The position numbers and the translations under genes are program-made. 61,846 nt of DNA from Cylindrodendrum hubeiense (lineage: Eukaryota; Ascomycota; Sordariomycetes; Hypocreales; Nectriaceae). Below the pieces are notes generated by a model, which made no database searches, was not told the DNA's origin, and worked only from the letters and a program-made list of their open reading frames with translations. This document shows positions 11,617-22,239 of the stretch, piece after piece; position 1 is the stretch's first letter; each line of letters starts with the position of its first letter. The DNA is taken from NCBI GenBank assembly GCA_014621425.1, contig JAANBB010000236.1:1-61846 (forward strand), written 5' to 3'.

Positions 11617-12254
11617 GATGGCCGAGGAGACGGGTGAGGGTTGGTGATGCTGCTCCCTTGTGTTGCTTTGGCGTTTTGGTGGTTGTGGTTGGTGTTAGAC
11701 GATTGGGTGAGAGGTTTGACAGCTGGCGCTCGAGATGACCTCATACAACTACAGGGTAGGTAGGGCTGAGGTTTAGTGTCGGTAGTCGCGAAAACAACCG
11801 AGGGGCGTAATGGCGACTGCGAGGTAATCAATTATGGGCTCGTCGGAGGTGCTGGCTGGCGGCTACTAGTATATGTTTTTTTGGCGTTAACCGCAGACGT
11901 GGGTCGCTGACGGTGGAATGGTCACGACGGTTCTACTAACTAGTTCGCCTGGATTCTTCCATGTCCCTGTCCCATGCCCATCTGCATCCCAATCCGTCTT
12001 CACCGAGGAGAGCACCGATACTCACCTCGCTGGCCGCCATTACCCTGCCTTGGAAGCTAGCCTCACAGCAACTGCCCAAAGCAATTACGTGTGTGCTTTT
12101 TGCAACTGTTCGTCTATAAAACTCGAGAGCTGCAGCGAAAAGGCCGCACATTTCCCTCTCTTTGCGCAGTCCCCACTCGAATCCGAGGCTACCCTACACT
12201 CGGGTTCACTTAGACGGGAATTGTCAAGAGTCAAGTAACACACACTCAGCCAAG
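11617..12254. promoter_or_regulatory. shared divergent promoter of OPI10 and the Nudix gene
   Basis: The 638 bp between two head-to-head start codons must hold both promoters. No specific factor site is claimed, and open frames here lack domains. Confidence 0.4.
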
Positions 12255-13314
12255 ATGGTAAAAACAAACATCGATATCGTCGATGATGTCGACCTGTGAG
12301 TTTCGTCTAGTCTATCTCCCTCCATCGCAGCACACTACTAAGAATTTGCCTTGTAGGTTCCCCTATGCGGAAACCAACCCTGAAGCCTTCAAGCAGATGC
12401 ACAAAGGACTCTACACGCTTCTATGGGAAGACGAGAATGGGTCATATCCCATTGGGTACGTCCTTGACCGCGTCCTTGAGGAGTTTCTCAAGGTGCCAAC
12501 CGGCATCCGGGGCAACATGGACGTCGACCATGAGCACCGCACCTTGAAGCTCTTCCAGCAGCCCACCGAGGAAGAGCGCTCCGCCTGCGTGGCCGCCGTG
12601 TCCGCCCACTGGCGCGAGAACCAGACGTTCCCACTGCTGCGCGGCTGGCGCAACGAGCTGTGGCCCGTCTACAGCCGCAAGGGCGAGCTACTCTTTAATA
12701 TGGAGCGCGCCGCCATGGGCCTCATCGGCACCATGCGCTACGGCGTCCACATGACCGCCTACGTCAAGGACGAGTCGGCACCGCATGGTCTCCGACTCTG
12801 GGTCCCGACCCGTGCCGCCGATAAGTCGACCTTCCCGGGTATGCTGGACAACACCGTCGCCGGCGGCCTCATGACGGCTGAGGATCCCTTCGAGTGCGTC
12901 ATCCGCGAGGCCGACGAGGAGGCGAGCCTGCCCGATGCCATCGTCCGCAGCCGCGCCAAGTTTGTTGGCAACGTCACCTACATCTACATCACGGACGCGG
13001 ACAAAGTCGGCGAGGGCGGTTTTATTTACCCCGAGTGCCAATGGGTCTATGATCTCGAACTACCTGCCGACGTCGTCCCCAAGCCCAAGGACGGCGAGGT
13101 CGCCCAGTTCGAGCTCTGTGATATCGACCGCATTAAGAGCGACCTCGCCCAGGGCCGCTACAAGCCGAACTGCGGCATCGTCACGCTTGACTTCTTCATC
13201 CGCCACGGCATCCCGACTGGGGACAGTGAGTCCGACGTGGAGCAAATCAAGACGAGGGTGCGCCGCGACATTCCGTTCCCCGGTCCGCACCAGGCCAATT
13301 GGCGCACAGCTTGA
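12255..13314 (+). CDS. Nudix hydrolase of the DUF4743/YJR142W type (damaged-thiamine-PP clearance)
   Basis: Two exons, 12255-12295 and 12357-13314, giving 332 residues. An N-terminal DUF4743 region (FPYAETNPEAF to WRNELWPVYS) precedes a Nudix fold with the box GGLMTAEDPFECVIREADEE at about residues 203-225. The box fits GX5EX7REUXEE, but the usual last glycine is serine (EEASL). Proteins of this layout are often labelled thiamine-pyrophosphokinase-related. Yeast YJR142W hydrolyses oxy- and oxothiamine diphosphates, removing damaged cofactor. The same role is inferred here from the family. Confidence 0.88.
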
Positions 13315-13519
13315 TGTAACAGGTATCGGCACGGCGGTGGTATTCCATGAAGGGGGCAGGAGAAGAGGCGAACAGGGAGTTTCTTCAAAACAAAAGGCTT
13401 TGTTGGATTCGAGCTCTGACTCGTTGGGTATCATTGACACGACCTAGACCTGGTAGAAACTACACTTCTCCACCCCCGGCGCCGCAGAGCCCCGAAAGGT
13501 GGACGGTTTGCGCCGTCGC

Positions 13520-14064
13520 TTATTTCTTGATGAGCAGGTAGACGTTGTCGACGCGGAGGGGCGTGAGCTTCTTGATGGGGCCCTGGAGCGACATCAGGAG
13601 GCCGCCAAACGAGACGTAGGTGTTGCTGTGTTTGGGTCCTCTATGTTAGCACATGTACAACTTTGAAAATAGAGACTGTGACGTCAACCCCATAGGGAAA
13701 CTGGCCACAAGGCAACGTACATGGTGTTTCCGTCGTATGTCTCCTCAAACTTGTAGATTTTGCCATAGCAGACGTAGTCGTACAGGTCGGCAATGGTGGC
13801 GGGCGCATCGCCAGCCTTGCCAACGTCTCGCCAGCCCTTGTCGTCGTCCTTTGTGCCGTCGAGCGCGAGCGTCGTGGACAGGACGACGTGCAGGGTGTCG
13901 GAGACGGCGCAGGGGAACAGCTCGATGTTGATGTCAAGCGTCATGACCGTCTGCGAGTCGCTCGATGTGCAGGAGATACGGGCCACTCGGTCGTATTTGG
14001 ACTGGTCGTACTCGGTGACCGTGAAGGACTCCTCAAAGAGGGTTGCGTCGCCGCCGCCGGACAT
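13520..14064 (-). CDS. RPB8: RNA polymerase I/II/III shared subunit RPABC3 (Rpb8)
   Basis: Two exons, 14064-13721 and 13625-13520, giving 149 residues, close to the 146 of yeast. Diagnostic segments are TLDINIELFPCAVSDTLHVV, DYVCYGKIYKFEE and the C-terminal SFGGLLMSLQGPIKKL followed by VYLLIKK. The intron joins GNT(I) to NTYVSFGG and recovers the family's conserved C-terminus. It is a core subunit of all three nuclear RNA polymerases. It is divergent from ELP4 across 417 bp and convergent with the Nudix gene across 205 bp. Confidence 0.95.
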
Positions 14065-14481
14065 GATGGGCAATTGAGGTGCTGAGCGTTCTGGGTCAGG
14101 CTTTTTATTTTCGGATTTGCCGCTCGCTGGGAGAGGCAACGGCGAGCTGGTCGATTTCGTTGTCGTCGGAGAGAGGGCTGCTGATTGGAGATGGGAAAAG
14201 AAAGGCGGTCTTGTCTCGGCGGCGGAGAAAATGTCGTGAGAGAGAGCCTGGCTAGAGTGTGCCGCCCAAAATGGGCAGTGGGGTTAGTTGCATAAAAAAT
14301 AATGTTCAGGTTTGGGCCTCGACGTATTGTGTAAGCGGGGCACGCACACCACACTCGCAGTCATCGAGGATGGAACTGGGACAAAACCTCTTATAGCCAA
14401 CATACTCTTTTACATCTCTTGGTTTTCTTTCGGTGTCTGTACTATCGGTAGGAGTATTAGAAGCCTCAGAGGCAACCAGTC
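14065..14481. promoter_or_regulatory. shared divergent promoter of RPB8 and ELP4
   Basis: The 417 bp between two head-to-head start codons of housekeeping genes. No individual site is assigned. Confidence 0.4.
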
Positions 14482-15684
14482 ATGTCCTTCCGCAAGCGCA
14501 ATGTCGTAATTGGGGCATCTGGTGCTTCAACGCCCGCCGCCAGACAAGAGAAGTCTCTTGCGCTGGGAACGAGACCATCTCCGCTAGATGGAAGACTTAC
14601 GACCTCGACCGGAACACAGTCTCTGGACCAACTACTGGCTGGCCACGCTGGAATGCCCATGGGAACCTCCCTGCTCGTCGAGGAGACAGGAACCACTGAT
14701 TTCGGCGGCGTCCTCCTGCGATACTACGCTGCCGAGGGGCTCGTCCAGGGGCATCAAGTCCATCTCTTGGGGTTCAGCGATGCGTGGCGACGAGAGCTGC
14801 CCGGTATTGGAAAGCCGGGCAACTCGAAGAGCAGCAAGGCTACGACATCTTCGGATGAAAAGATGAAGATTGCGTGGCGTTATGAGACTCTGGGACAGCG
14901 CAATGTACCAGTCCGAGGCAAGTACATGGAGATTATTTGTCCCTCTTCTAAATTTATCATGACGCATTAACCATTTACCTGAGTAGACCCTCAAGCTTCA
15001 CTGGGACCTGGCCAAGGTGCGACCCCCTTCTGTCACACCTTTGATCTCTCCAAGCGCCTCGAAAACAGCGCCATCAAAGGCCAGTTCCACGCCTCGCCTA
15101 TGGATGGCCCATTGGCATCACCTACGCAAGCCCCGTTCAAGAAGTTCATTACAGACGTCACCTCAAGGATCAAGAGCTCTGCGCCCTCAACTGTCCACAG
15201 GATCATCGTCCCGAGTCTCCTGTCTCCAACACTCTACACGTCTGCGGCCACTCAGCCGCGCGAGATCCTGCAGTTTCTGCATGCATTGAGGGCACTCCTA
15301 CGCCAATTTTCCACACAGGCCACGGCGCTCCTAACACTACCCATAACTCTCTTTCCGAGATCTTCGGGGCTGACGAGGTGGATAGAGCTGCTGTCTGATG
15401 GAGTACTTGAGCTGGTTCCTCTCCAAAACCAGGCGCCCGTAACCCGAGAGCCCGGAAATGAGGACAAAGGCCAAGGCATGCTACGAGCACACAGTCTCCC
15501 CGTATTCCACGAGAAGGGAGGTGGTTTGGAGGGTACTTGGGCTCGGGAGAACCTTTCGTTCAGACTGAGCAGCTCAAGTGGGTTGGTTATTGAGCCATTC
15601 AGCCTTCCACCTGTTGGAGACGAGGAGGAGGCTGCAAAAGCATCCAAGCCGAACGAACCCAAAAAGGAGAGCCTTGACTTCTAA
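14482..15684 (+). CDS. ELP4: Elongator complex subunit 4 (PAXNEB)
   Basis: Two exons, 14482-14917 and 14987-15684, giving 377 residues. It has the RecA-like ATPase fold of the Elp4-Elp5-Elp6 ring: a disordered N-terminus, the strand/loop GMPMGTSLLVEETGTTDFGG, LRYYAAEGLVQGHQVHLLGF, WRYETLGQR, FCHTFDLSKRL and the FLHALRALLRQF core. The intron uses a GC donor (cgag|gcaagt, 14918-14919). The nearby gt at 14922 would cause an early stop, whereas the GC donor gives VPVRDPQASLGPGQGATPFCHTFDL in frame. Elongator modifies wobble uridine in tRNA (mcm5/ncm5). Confidence 0.93.
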
Positions 15685-15926
15685 AGGCGACACGTCAAAA
15701 CACATTTGGAAATCCAGCCAAGTCATCGCACCCATCTACTTTTGCTCCCACCATGACGACAGACCAACTGCGAAGTTCAACTTACCCTGGAGCCCCTTAT
15801 CTTATCGGCCCCTCCTAAGCTTGATGCCTTAAAGCTCCACAAGGCTAAAATTTTCACCACTACCTCTACCAGCTCGAACTCCAACTCTGCTTTCTTTCTT
15901 TCCTTTGATCAACAACATTGACCCAA

Positions 15927-17022
15927 ATGGTAAGTCACTTGAAATTTTTCTTGCTCGCTCCTCGCGTTGCCCCTCAAAGGCCAACGCACAAAGACACAAT
16001 GATTATACTCTTATTAATCTGTCAATCCCCTGATTTTCTGTGACGACACATAATAAATTACGAAGACGACTTATGATTCTGTCTCCTACCTCGCACTTTT
16101 GCCTCTGCACTCGCGCATCTTGAGCATCAGCTAACCAGCATCGATCTCATAGGAAACAATGGCTACAGCACCAGCCCCAAGTCCCGCGCGCATCTCCATG
16201 ATCGCCGGGCGGTACCTCGTCTTTGACGCGGATACTGCCGCTTTGCTTCGCCGCAATGAAAACGTCAATGGCACTCTCACTGGAACTGCCCCCCAGCAGC
16301 CCACTCAGAATATCTTCCTCGGTCTGCCCGTGGAGCTGCGCCCGGAAGAGGCGGAGGCGCTCGTGAGGCGGAAGGTGGCCTATCTCGTAGACGATGTAGC
16401 CGCTCACCAATCTGTATTGCGGAATCCCGACCCGGACGCGAGAAAGGCCTACCTGGACTCGCTGAAGACGCGGAAGCAGACGGCCCAAAGGGTCTTTGCC
16501 GAGCAGAATGCCAAGAGGGCTGCAGAGGTTGCTGAGCGGCACGGCGTCCCTGCCTCTCGGTTAAAGAAGTTGCCCAATGCAGATGACGATGCCCTATTCT
16601 CCAGTAATCCGTCAGAGTCTTCCAGCCGTCAACAAGATGGTGCAGCCAAAAGTCTCGGTGTCACACCCACTTCCAGCGGGTCTCTCATTTCCCGGGAGAC
16701 GGAGCGCGTGTTCGGGGCTGAAAAGCCTGCTGAGGGGCCTCTCTGTCGGTTCTTGCTAAGCTCGGGCTACTACATGACGCCTGGCCTCCGCTTCGGAGCC
16801 AAGTACAGTGTCTATCCCGGAGATCCTCTGCGGTTCCACGCTCATTTCATGGCTTCCCAGTACGACTGGGACGAAGAAATCCCTATCCTGGACATCGTAG
16901 CGGGAGGCAGACTGGCGACGGCGGTCAAGAAGGCGTTTCTGATAGGAGGCCAGGAGCCACGGTTGGACGCATCACCGGACGGCAAGGTACGGACGTTTAG
17001 TCTGGAATGGGCTGCTATGTAA
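15927..17022 (+). CDS. SEN34: tRNA-splicing endonuclease catalytic subunit Sen34
   Basis: The proposed exons are 15927-15929 (the ATG alone) and 16153-17022, giving 290 residues beginning METMATAP. A start at 16159 without the upstream ATG is the alternative and loses only three residues. The 223-nt intron has a strong gtaagt donor and a gctaac branch. The C-terminal endonuclease fold carries the catalytic Tyr (FGAKYSVYPGD), His (RFHAHF) and Lys (ATAVKKAF). The N-terminal domain (GRYLVFDADTAALLRR) and the linker VPASRLKKLP fit eukaryotic Sen34, which cuts the 3' splice site of intron-containing tRNAs. Confidence 0.93.
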
Positions 17023-17257
17023 ACCCCGATTAATGCTACTACCAAGAAATGTGTGCGTCATGACAGACCATCAGCACTCGCCCTGCTAAATCTCATGCGG
17101 ACTCGTGCCATCAAACTCCTAAAGTGAAGAAATTGTAAATAATAAACATAAAGACGGTCCCATCTCATCGTTCCGATGAGGTTTCACCACTAGTCCCAAA
17201 CGCACACCAGTCTCCGAATGCAGTGGCTCCCTGGTCAGGACTCAAGCCGTGTCCTAG

Positions 17258-20164
17258 CTAGGGCACGAAGATGCGGCTGAAGCTGATGACCTCTCGGCGG
17301 CAACAGACGCACTTGTCAAAGTTGTTCATAGCCAAGGACACGCGGCAGTCGTCGCAGAGACTCAGACACCGGCACGGCCAGACAATGATGGTCCGCGGCG
17401 AGCTCTGGCACACAACGCACTGAGGCCCGTCGCTTCCGAATCCAGAGCCTCCCTCCTCCCACGATGTCGAGCTCCCCCCGCCCAGAGGCGCGGCCCGTCG
17501 CTGGGAGAGGAGCAGCTGCTCCAACAGCCGCTCTTCCTCGTCCGGGCTCAACTTGGTGGTGCGGCTCTGCAGTGCCGAGGGCCGTCCTGGCTGGAGCAGG
17601 TCGGACCCGGGCGTCGTCAGAATCCGGGTGCGCTGCAGCTGCTCCATCCGCCGGAACCTGGACCGCGTCATAATGCCGTCGTTTTGGAGATGGGCGGAGA
17701 GCGTCCTGGCCTCTTCACGTTCCTCCGGACTAGTGGGGTGCAACAGCCGCGCAAGATCCGATATCTGCATCGGGCTGTCGACGAAAGGAGTGTTGTCGCG
17801 AGTCGTTCGTGGTGATCGCTGCGTCGGAGTTCTTTGGCCTTCGTCATCGTCCGATTCCCAGTCATCCTCCTCATCTGTATCCCCACCCGTCGTCGACATA
17901 GAAATGACGCTTGTCGTATCAAAATCATCATCATCTGGATGGGGCTCAAAGTCGCCGCTGGTGTCAGTCGAACCCCACCAACCGCCTTTCAACCAGTATG
18001 AGTACAAGTCCTTTTCTAGCTCTGCTTCGTCCTGATTGCGGCCAACTCGTCTGAACTCGGCCTCTACGTCTGTGCCATCCGTTCTCGGGATCCGGCCGTT
18101 GTCATTATAGGCAAACTGTGGACCGCTCTGGTCTCGCTTCTCTCTGCGTGTAGATGGCTTCTTTTGGGTCTTCATGCTCTTGGGGTGCCGAGCAAGCCAA
18201 AGAAGCCAAGCTGGTTGGTATCGAATGCGCAGGGCACTGAGACACCAGAGCAAGGATTTGGCACCTAGTCTAGCCAGGAGTTTGTTGATACTCAGTAAGA
18301 ACTCCAACGCCATGAGCCACCGTGAACTCCTCTCAGAAGCCCCAATGCCCACCCGGAGACTCCGTTCGCCGCGACCCTTGGGAATCTTTTGCGCTGCACG
18401 TTCTCGGGCGTATCCATTGGATGCAATGGCTGGACCCCCTTTCACTGGGATCAAGCCAATGGCACCAACTTGGTCGTACCGTGAGTCCGGAAGGCCACCC
18501 CCGAGGAACTTCCTCTGAAGCTCCTCAACCTCTCTAAATCGCTCTTCCTCAAGCCAAGTACGCCGTTTCAGGCCAACGCCACGATCTTCGTTGAGGTAAA
18601 CGGCTTCGCTGGCCATTGTGATAGCACCGAAACCAGTTCGGAGTAGTGCCGTGTAGAAATCCATCTCCCTAGTAATACGTATCTCAGAAAGTGACACATT
18701 TGCTTGCATATTCTCGTGCGCAATCGCAATCCGTTGACGGAAGGACATGGACGCCGTGTCTTGGTTTGCCGGAGGGGCCAAGGCAGAGAGCAGCAAGGCC
18801 AGACCGTAAATAGACAGACACATGGCGATGCCAATAAGGACGAGGACATGTGGCACGAAGCCGACAATACAGACAGTTGGGAACCTCAGGAGCCCTTGCG
18901 ACAAGGGATCATCAAGGTCGAACGAAATGGCACTCCACACGATGCTTCCCATGAAGCAGAGCCCCCAAAAACCTGTGCTGACAAGACGATACCTAGCTTG
19001 CAAGTCGAAGATTCCCAGGATGTGGCTGGTTATATGTGTCATGGATGAAAGAAAGGCAACCAGAAGAACCTCGGGAGGGGTGTTGACTCGCTTCATGATC
19101 ATGGACCGACTCAATGCGATGGCGCTCCCAAGAGCCGATGACCCTTCATCAGCAGGTCGAGTCTTTGAGAACAGACCCCAGCCCAGCTGATTGCTGATGG
19201 CAGCATCGGCCTCGGCAAATGCGAGGGACTGTTCAAAGAGGGTCATGCCGGTCTCGGGGGCAACAGGCCGACCCTGGACTGCACAGGAGACAGTCTCGAA
19301 AAACTGGCTCAGGCAAAACGTCCCGAAGAGGGGCCAGAGGAGGGACAAGGAGCCCGAAAGGTCTCGGGCAGAACCGGTCTCTTCGGGAGGAATCATATGA
19401 ACGGCGAGACAGGACTGCTCGTCGGTGGAAGATAATAGGAGAGCGGAGCTGAGAGTATTCAGGAAGACACTGGCTTGCGAGAACATGAGATCCGAGCTCT
19501 TGCTGGCATTCCCCCAACGTAGTTCAGCGAAGTCTGGCGAAGTCTGGCATTGGATGGACTGAAGGAGTTGACGAGCCTGCCAGAGGAGCAGGACGAGGGG
19601 GATGAATCGAAGAAGGAGCCGGGTGGGCCATCGGAGGCGGAGGCGTCGTCGAGTTGCAGCGAAGATGTGAGTCCGGTTGAGAATGACGGCCATGGCAATG
19701 CAGCACAGGGCCCATTTGCTTGTGGCGTAGCCAAAGACGCTGCCTAGACCGCGGGCACCGTCGACGGACAGGCGCGATGTGGGAGCAATACGCTCGGCGA
19801 CGTCGGCAGCCAGGTCGTCAAGGCCTCCGCCATCAACACCGGCCGAGGCGATGAGGGGCTCCATGATATTCTGCAAGCCGGCGGTCGGATCAAGGAGGAG
19901 GGCGGCGGCTTCGGCGGGCTCGGAGACGTAGTGGTGGACGGGGGAGTCGAGGGTATCGGGCAGGGCGATGTAGGAGCCTAGCTTCTTGACGATTCGGGGG
20001 CCGGCCCAGACAAGGTCCTCGAGAAGCGGCGCATAGCGGGTCACGTTGACGGACCAGGCGGAGAGATTGTACCACGAGCTGGAGATGGCGATGGAGCTGG
20101 CGTTGACGTGGGCGTTGAGGAAGCTCGGCGAGGGCGGCGTTGACGGCACGAGCCCAGCGGCCAT
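17258..20164 (-). CDS. Asi1/Asi3-type multi-pass membrane RING ubiquitin ligase
   Basis: A single open frame of 968 residues. Hydrophobic segments include WALCCIAMAVIL, LLRFIPLVLLLW, LLWPLFGTFCLSQFF, LLVAFLSSMTHITSHILGIF, WGLCFMGSIVWSAI and VCIVGFVPHVLVLIGIAMCLSIYGLALLLSAL. A long acidic, serine-rich region then leads to a RING at the extreme C-terminus (CVVC, CRCLSLCDDC, CVCC). Membrane spans followed by a terminal RING is the layout of yeast Asi1/Asi3, which degrade mislocalised and regulatory proteins at the inner nuclear membrane. No intron is needed. The gene is convergent with SEN34, 235 bp between stops. Assignment is by architecture, and the specific Asi paralogue is undetermined. Confidence 0.82.
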   Translation of the reverse strand: MAAGLVPSTPPSPSFLNAHVNASSIAISSSWYNLSAWSVNVTRYAPLLEDLVWAGPRIVKKLGSYIALPDTLDSPVHHYVSEPAEAAALLLDPTAGLQNIMEPLIASAGVDGGGLDDLAADVAERIAPTSRLSVDGARGLGSVFGYATSKWALCCIAMAVILNRTHIFAATRRRLRLRWPTRLLLRFIPLVLLLWQARQLLQSIQCQTSPDFAELRWGNASKSSDLMFSQASVFLNTLSSALLLSSTDEQSCLAVHMIPPEETGSARDLSGSLSLLWPLFGTFCLSQFFETVSCAVQGRPVAPETGMTLFEQSLAFAEADAAISNQLGWGLFSKTRPADEGSSALGSAIALSRSMIMKRVNTPPEVLLVAFLSSMTHITSHILGIFDLQARYRLVSTGFWGLCFMGSIVWSAISFDLDDPLSQGLLRFPTVCIVGFVPHVLVLIGIAMCLSIYGLALLLSALAPPANQDTASMSFRQRIAIAHENMQANVSLSEIRITREMDFYTALLRTGFGAITMASEAVYLNEDRGVGLKRRTWLEEERFREVEELQRKFLGGGLPDSRYDQVGAIGLIPVKGGPAIASNGYARERAAQKIPKGRGERSLRVGIGASERSSRWLMALEFLLSINKLLARLGAKSLLWCLSALRIRYQPAWLLWLARHPKSMKTQKKPSTRREKRDQSGPQFAYNDNGRIPRTDGTDVEAEFRRVGRNQDEAELEKDLYSYWLKGGWWGSTDTSGDFEPHPDDDDFDTTSVISMSTTGGDTDEEDDWESDDDEGQRTPTQRSPRTTRDNTPFVDSPMQISDLARLLHPTSPEEREEARTLSAHLQNDGIMTRSRFRRMEQLQRTRILTTPGSDLLQPGRPSALQSRTTKLSPDEEERLLEQLLLSQRRAAPLGGGSSTSWEEGGSGFGSDGPQCVVCQSSPRTIIVWPCRCLSLCDDCRVSLAMNNFDKCVCCRREVISFSRIFVP

Positions 20165-21331
20165 GGCCCTGTTGGACGGGGTTGGTTCGGATCTTCGGCG
20201 GAGAGGTGGGGAGCTGGGAATCTGGGATATGTCGGACTGACTGGCTGCGGTAAGGAGGCGGGGATGTAGACAAGCCGGAGGCTGTGTCGAGGGCCGTAGA
20301 GATTGTGAGATGGTTCACGAGGTGTGGGCGATGGATCGGGAAGAAGGCATCGTGAAGCGTCGTGCCGCCTGCGATTCCGGATGGAGACGAGACGGAACGG
20401 GAGCGATGAGGAGTGGGTTTGTTGTTGATGGGGAGAGGTGGTAGCGTGCGCAGTGCAGCGTGCTGGGTGCTAATACGTTAGGCCTGGGGTAATTGGATTG
20501 GCAGTGTCACTGAGCTGAGGTACCTTGCCGTAGTGGTTATCCGTCAGTGGAGCGGAGTGGAGGTTTGGGCCGCTTTGCCCATGACCGTTAGTGGCGGCCA
20601 GGCGTTAAGCCGCATGGAGCACACAATCGGACGCTTGTGTCACTGCGCCGGACAGGAGATGAGATGCTAACTCGAGTCCAGTGCCCCTTCATTGCCCGCT
20701 TCACATGCCCGCCTCACTTGCCCACCTCGCATCGAAACATTGCACTCAGTGAAGCTATTGTCGCCGAGTGATGCCCGTGTCGTCGTCTTTAACCGTGCTT
20801 TTATTTAGCTACGGGTTTCTTGTTCTTTTTCTGTCTAAACTTGGTCGTGCTCACCCCAGCCCTCATCGTACTCTCCCATTCAAAACCGAGTACTTGGCGG
20901 TTATCAGCCATCACATAGGTAGGTCATTTAGCAACACCATCCTCGTCCGCTTTACATTTGGTGCTCATTATCTCGTGTATTGCTCCTGTCGCCACAAAGA
21001 TAAAACTGTGGACTGATTCTTCGCCAGCTTGTCAAGTATCGCAGGACCAAGTTCTATCGTCCGAGGATCCTTACCCTAGACTAGCCAGCATTGGCAGCAG
21101 CGAGATTGGCCCTGTCGTAGCTCCAATACCCAGAATGTAAGTGTACGAGTGGGTGGATTGATTCCATCGTCGGGTGCCACACCCAGCCATCCCCTCACTG
21201 CCTTGGCAGCTCAACGACAAAGCCCGGAAGACTGATACCAGCACGTCCTTCTATTGGTCCTCCTCTTGGCCCTTGGCCGAAGCTTCCTACAGTGCATCTG
21301 GACTGCCAACTGAAGCAGCCCATTTGCCTGC
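20165..21331. other. intergenic region upstream of the Asi-like gene
   Basis: About 1.17 kb holding the promoter of the minus-strand Asi-like gene and the 3' end of MTR3. The part next to the start is G-rich on the plus strand (CT-rich on the sense strand). No gene or repeat of note. Confidence 0.4.
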
Positions 21332-22239
21332 TCAACCCGCTAGAGCCGCTTCCGTAAGAGATGCTGCCACCGCCTGGCTGCTTCCCTTGCTCGCATGCAC
21401 CGCGCGGGCGATAAGCATTCGCTGGAGGTTGGCGTCCGACGATAAACTGCCCTTCAGCCACAAATTGGTGATCTCGTCTCGGGATGGGAGATATGCCACA
21501 CAACAAGCTGCGAGAATCTCCTCGTGTTCCGAAGGAACTGGGTCAAGCACCATGACGGGCTCCTCCCCATCCTTCCCTGGCACGAGCGCGGCGACTCCTC
21601 CGGAAACCGTGTCCACACAGTCAATACCAGCGTCAGCGAGGGCTGCTGCTGCCACTGTGATACACCCGCCTAGGACATTCATCATGTCCCACTCCTCAAT
21701 ACCCTGCTCCACGGCCACCTGTCGGGCCTGGTCTCCTTCAATTATGGTGACAATCACATCCACGCCGCTCTTGGGCCATCGGTCTGCAATGAGGGCACCT
21801 CGGAGGGCCGTCTCAAGATGCGTGCTGAGATCCCGCTCACTGGAGTCTCGAAGGTAGCCCCTCCGTTGTCGGGTCGCGAAAGGGGCGAATTTGACGTGGG
21901 TTGAGAGGACCATGTGCGGTGAGAACGGAGCTGATCGTGGCAGGGATCTTGGGCCGTGAACGGTGCAGGTGAGTTTCATGCCTTTGCTGACGGACCCATT
22001 CTGAGGCTCTATCTCTAGATATGCTGACCCAGATGCTGAAGGTGTGACCCCAGTCTTGAGATCTGATGTATTTACTTAGTTTGCAGCACCTGCATTGCAG
22101 AGGTGAGATGGGAGCCCTTACATTGAGCCCGGATGCCATTTGGCTGGCGTGAGCGATCTGGGAGAGGCAAGTCTTCTGCCTCATAGATAGGCGGCACGGT
22201 TATACCACCAGGGCCATTGACTCGTCGACGATCCGCCAT
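21332..22239 (-). CDS. MTR3: exosome core subunit Mtr3 (RNase PH-like)
   Basis: Two exons, 22239-22122 and 22062-21332, giving 282 residues beginning MADRRRVNGPGG. The RNase PH fold shows TGVTPSASGSAYLEIE, then KLTCTVHGPRSLPRS, QRRGYLRDSSERDLSTHLETAL, VDVIVTIIEGD, MMNVLGGCITVAAAALADAGID and EEILAACCVAYLP. The PRS and RDSSERDL segments are typical of fungal Mtr3. It is one of six ring subunits of the RNA exosome, which degrades and trims RNA in nucleus and cytoplasm; the ring itself is catalytically inactive. The 59-nt intron is confirmed by recovery of the conserved LKTGVTPSASGSAYLEIE in frame. Confidence 0.92.

Noticed and set aside
12935..13447. 170-codon frame overlapping the Nudix gene
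   Set aside because: Ser/Thr/Pro-rich shadow of the conserved Nudix frame.
15252..15662. 136-codon antisense frame over ELP4
   Set aside because: Shadow frame of a conserved coding exon.
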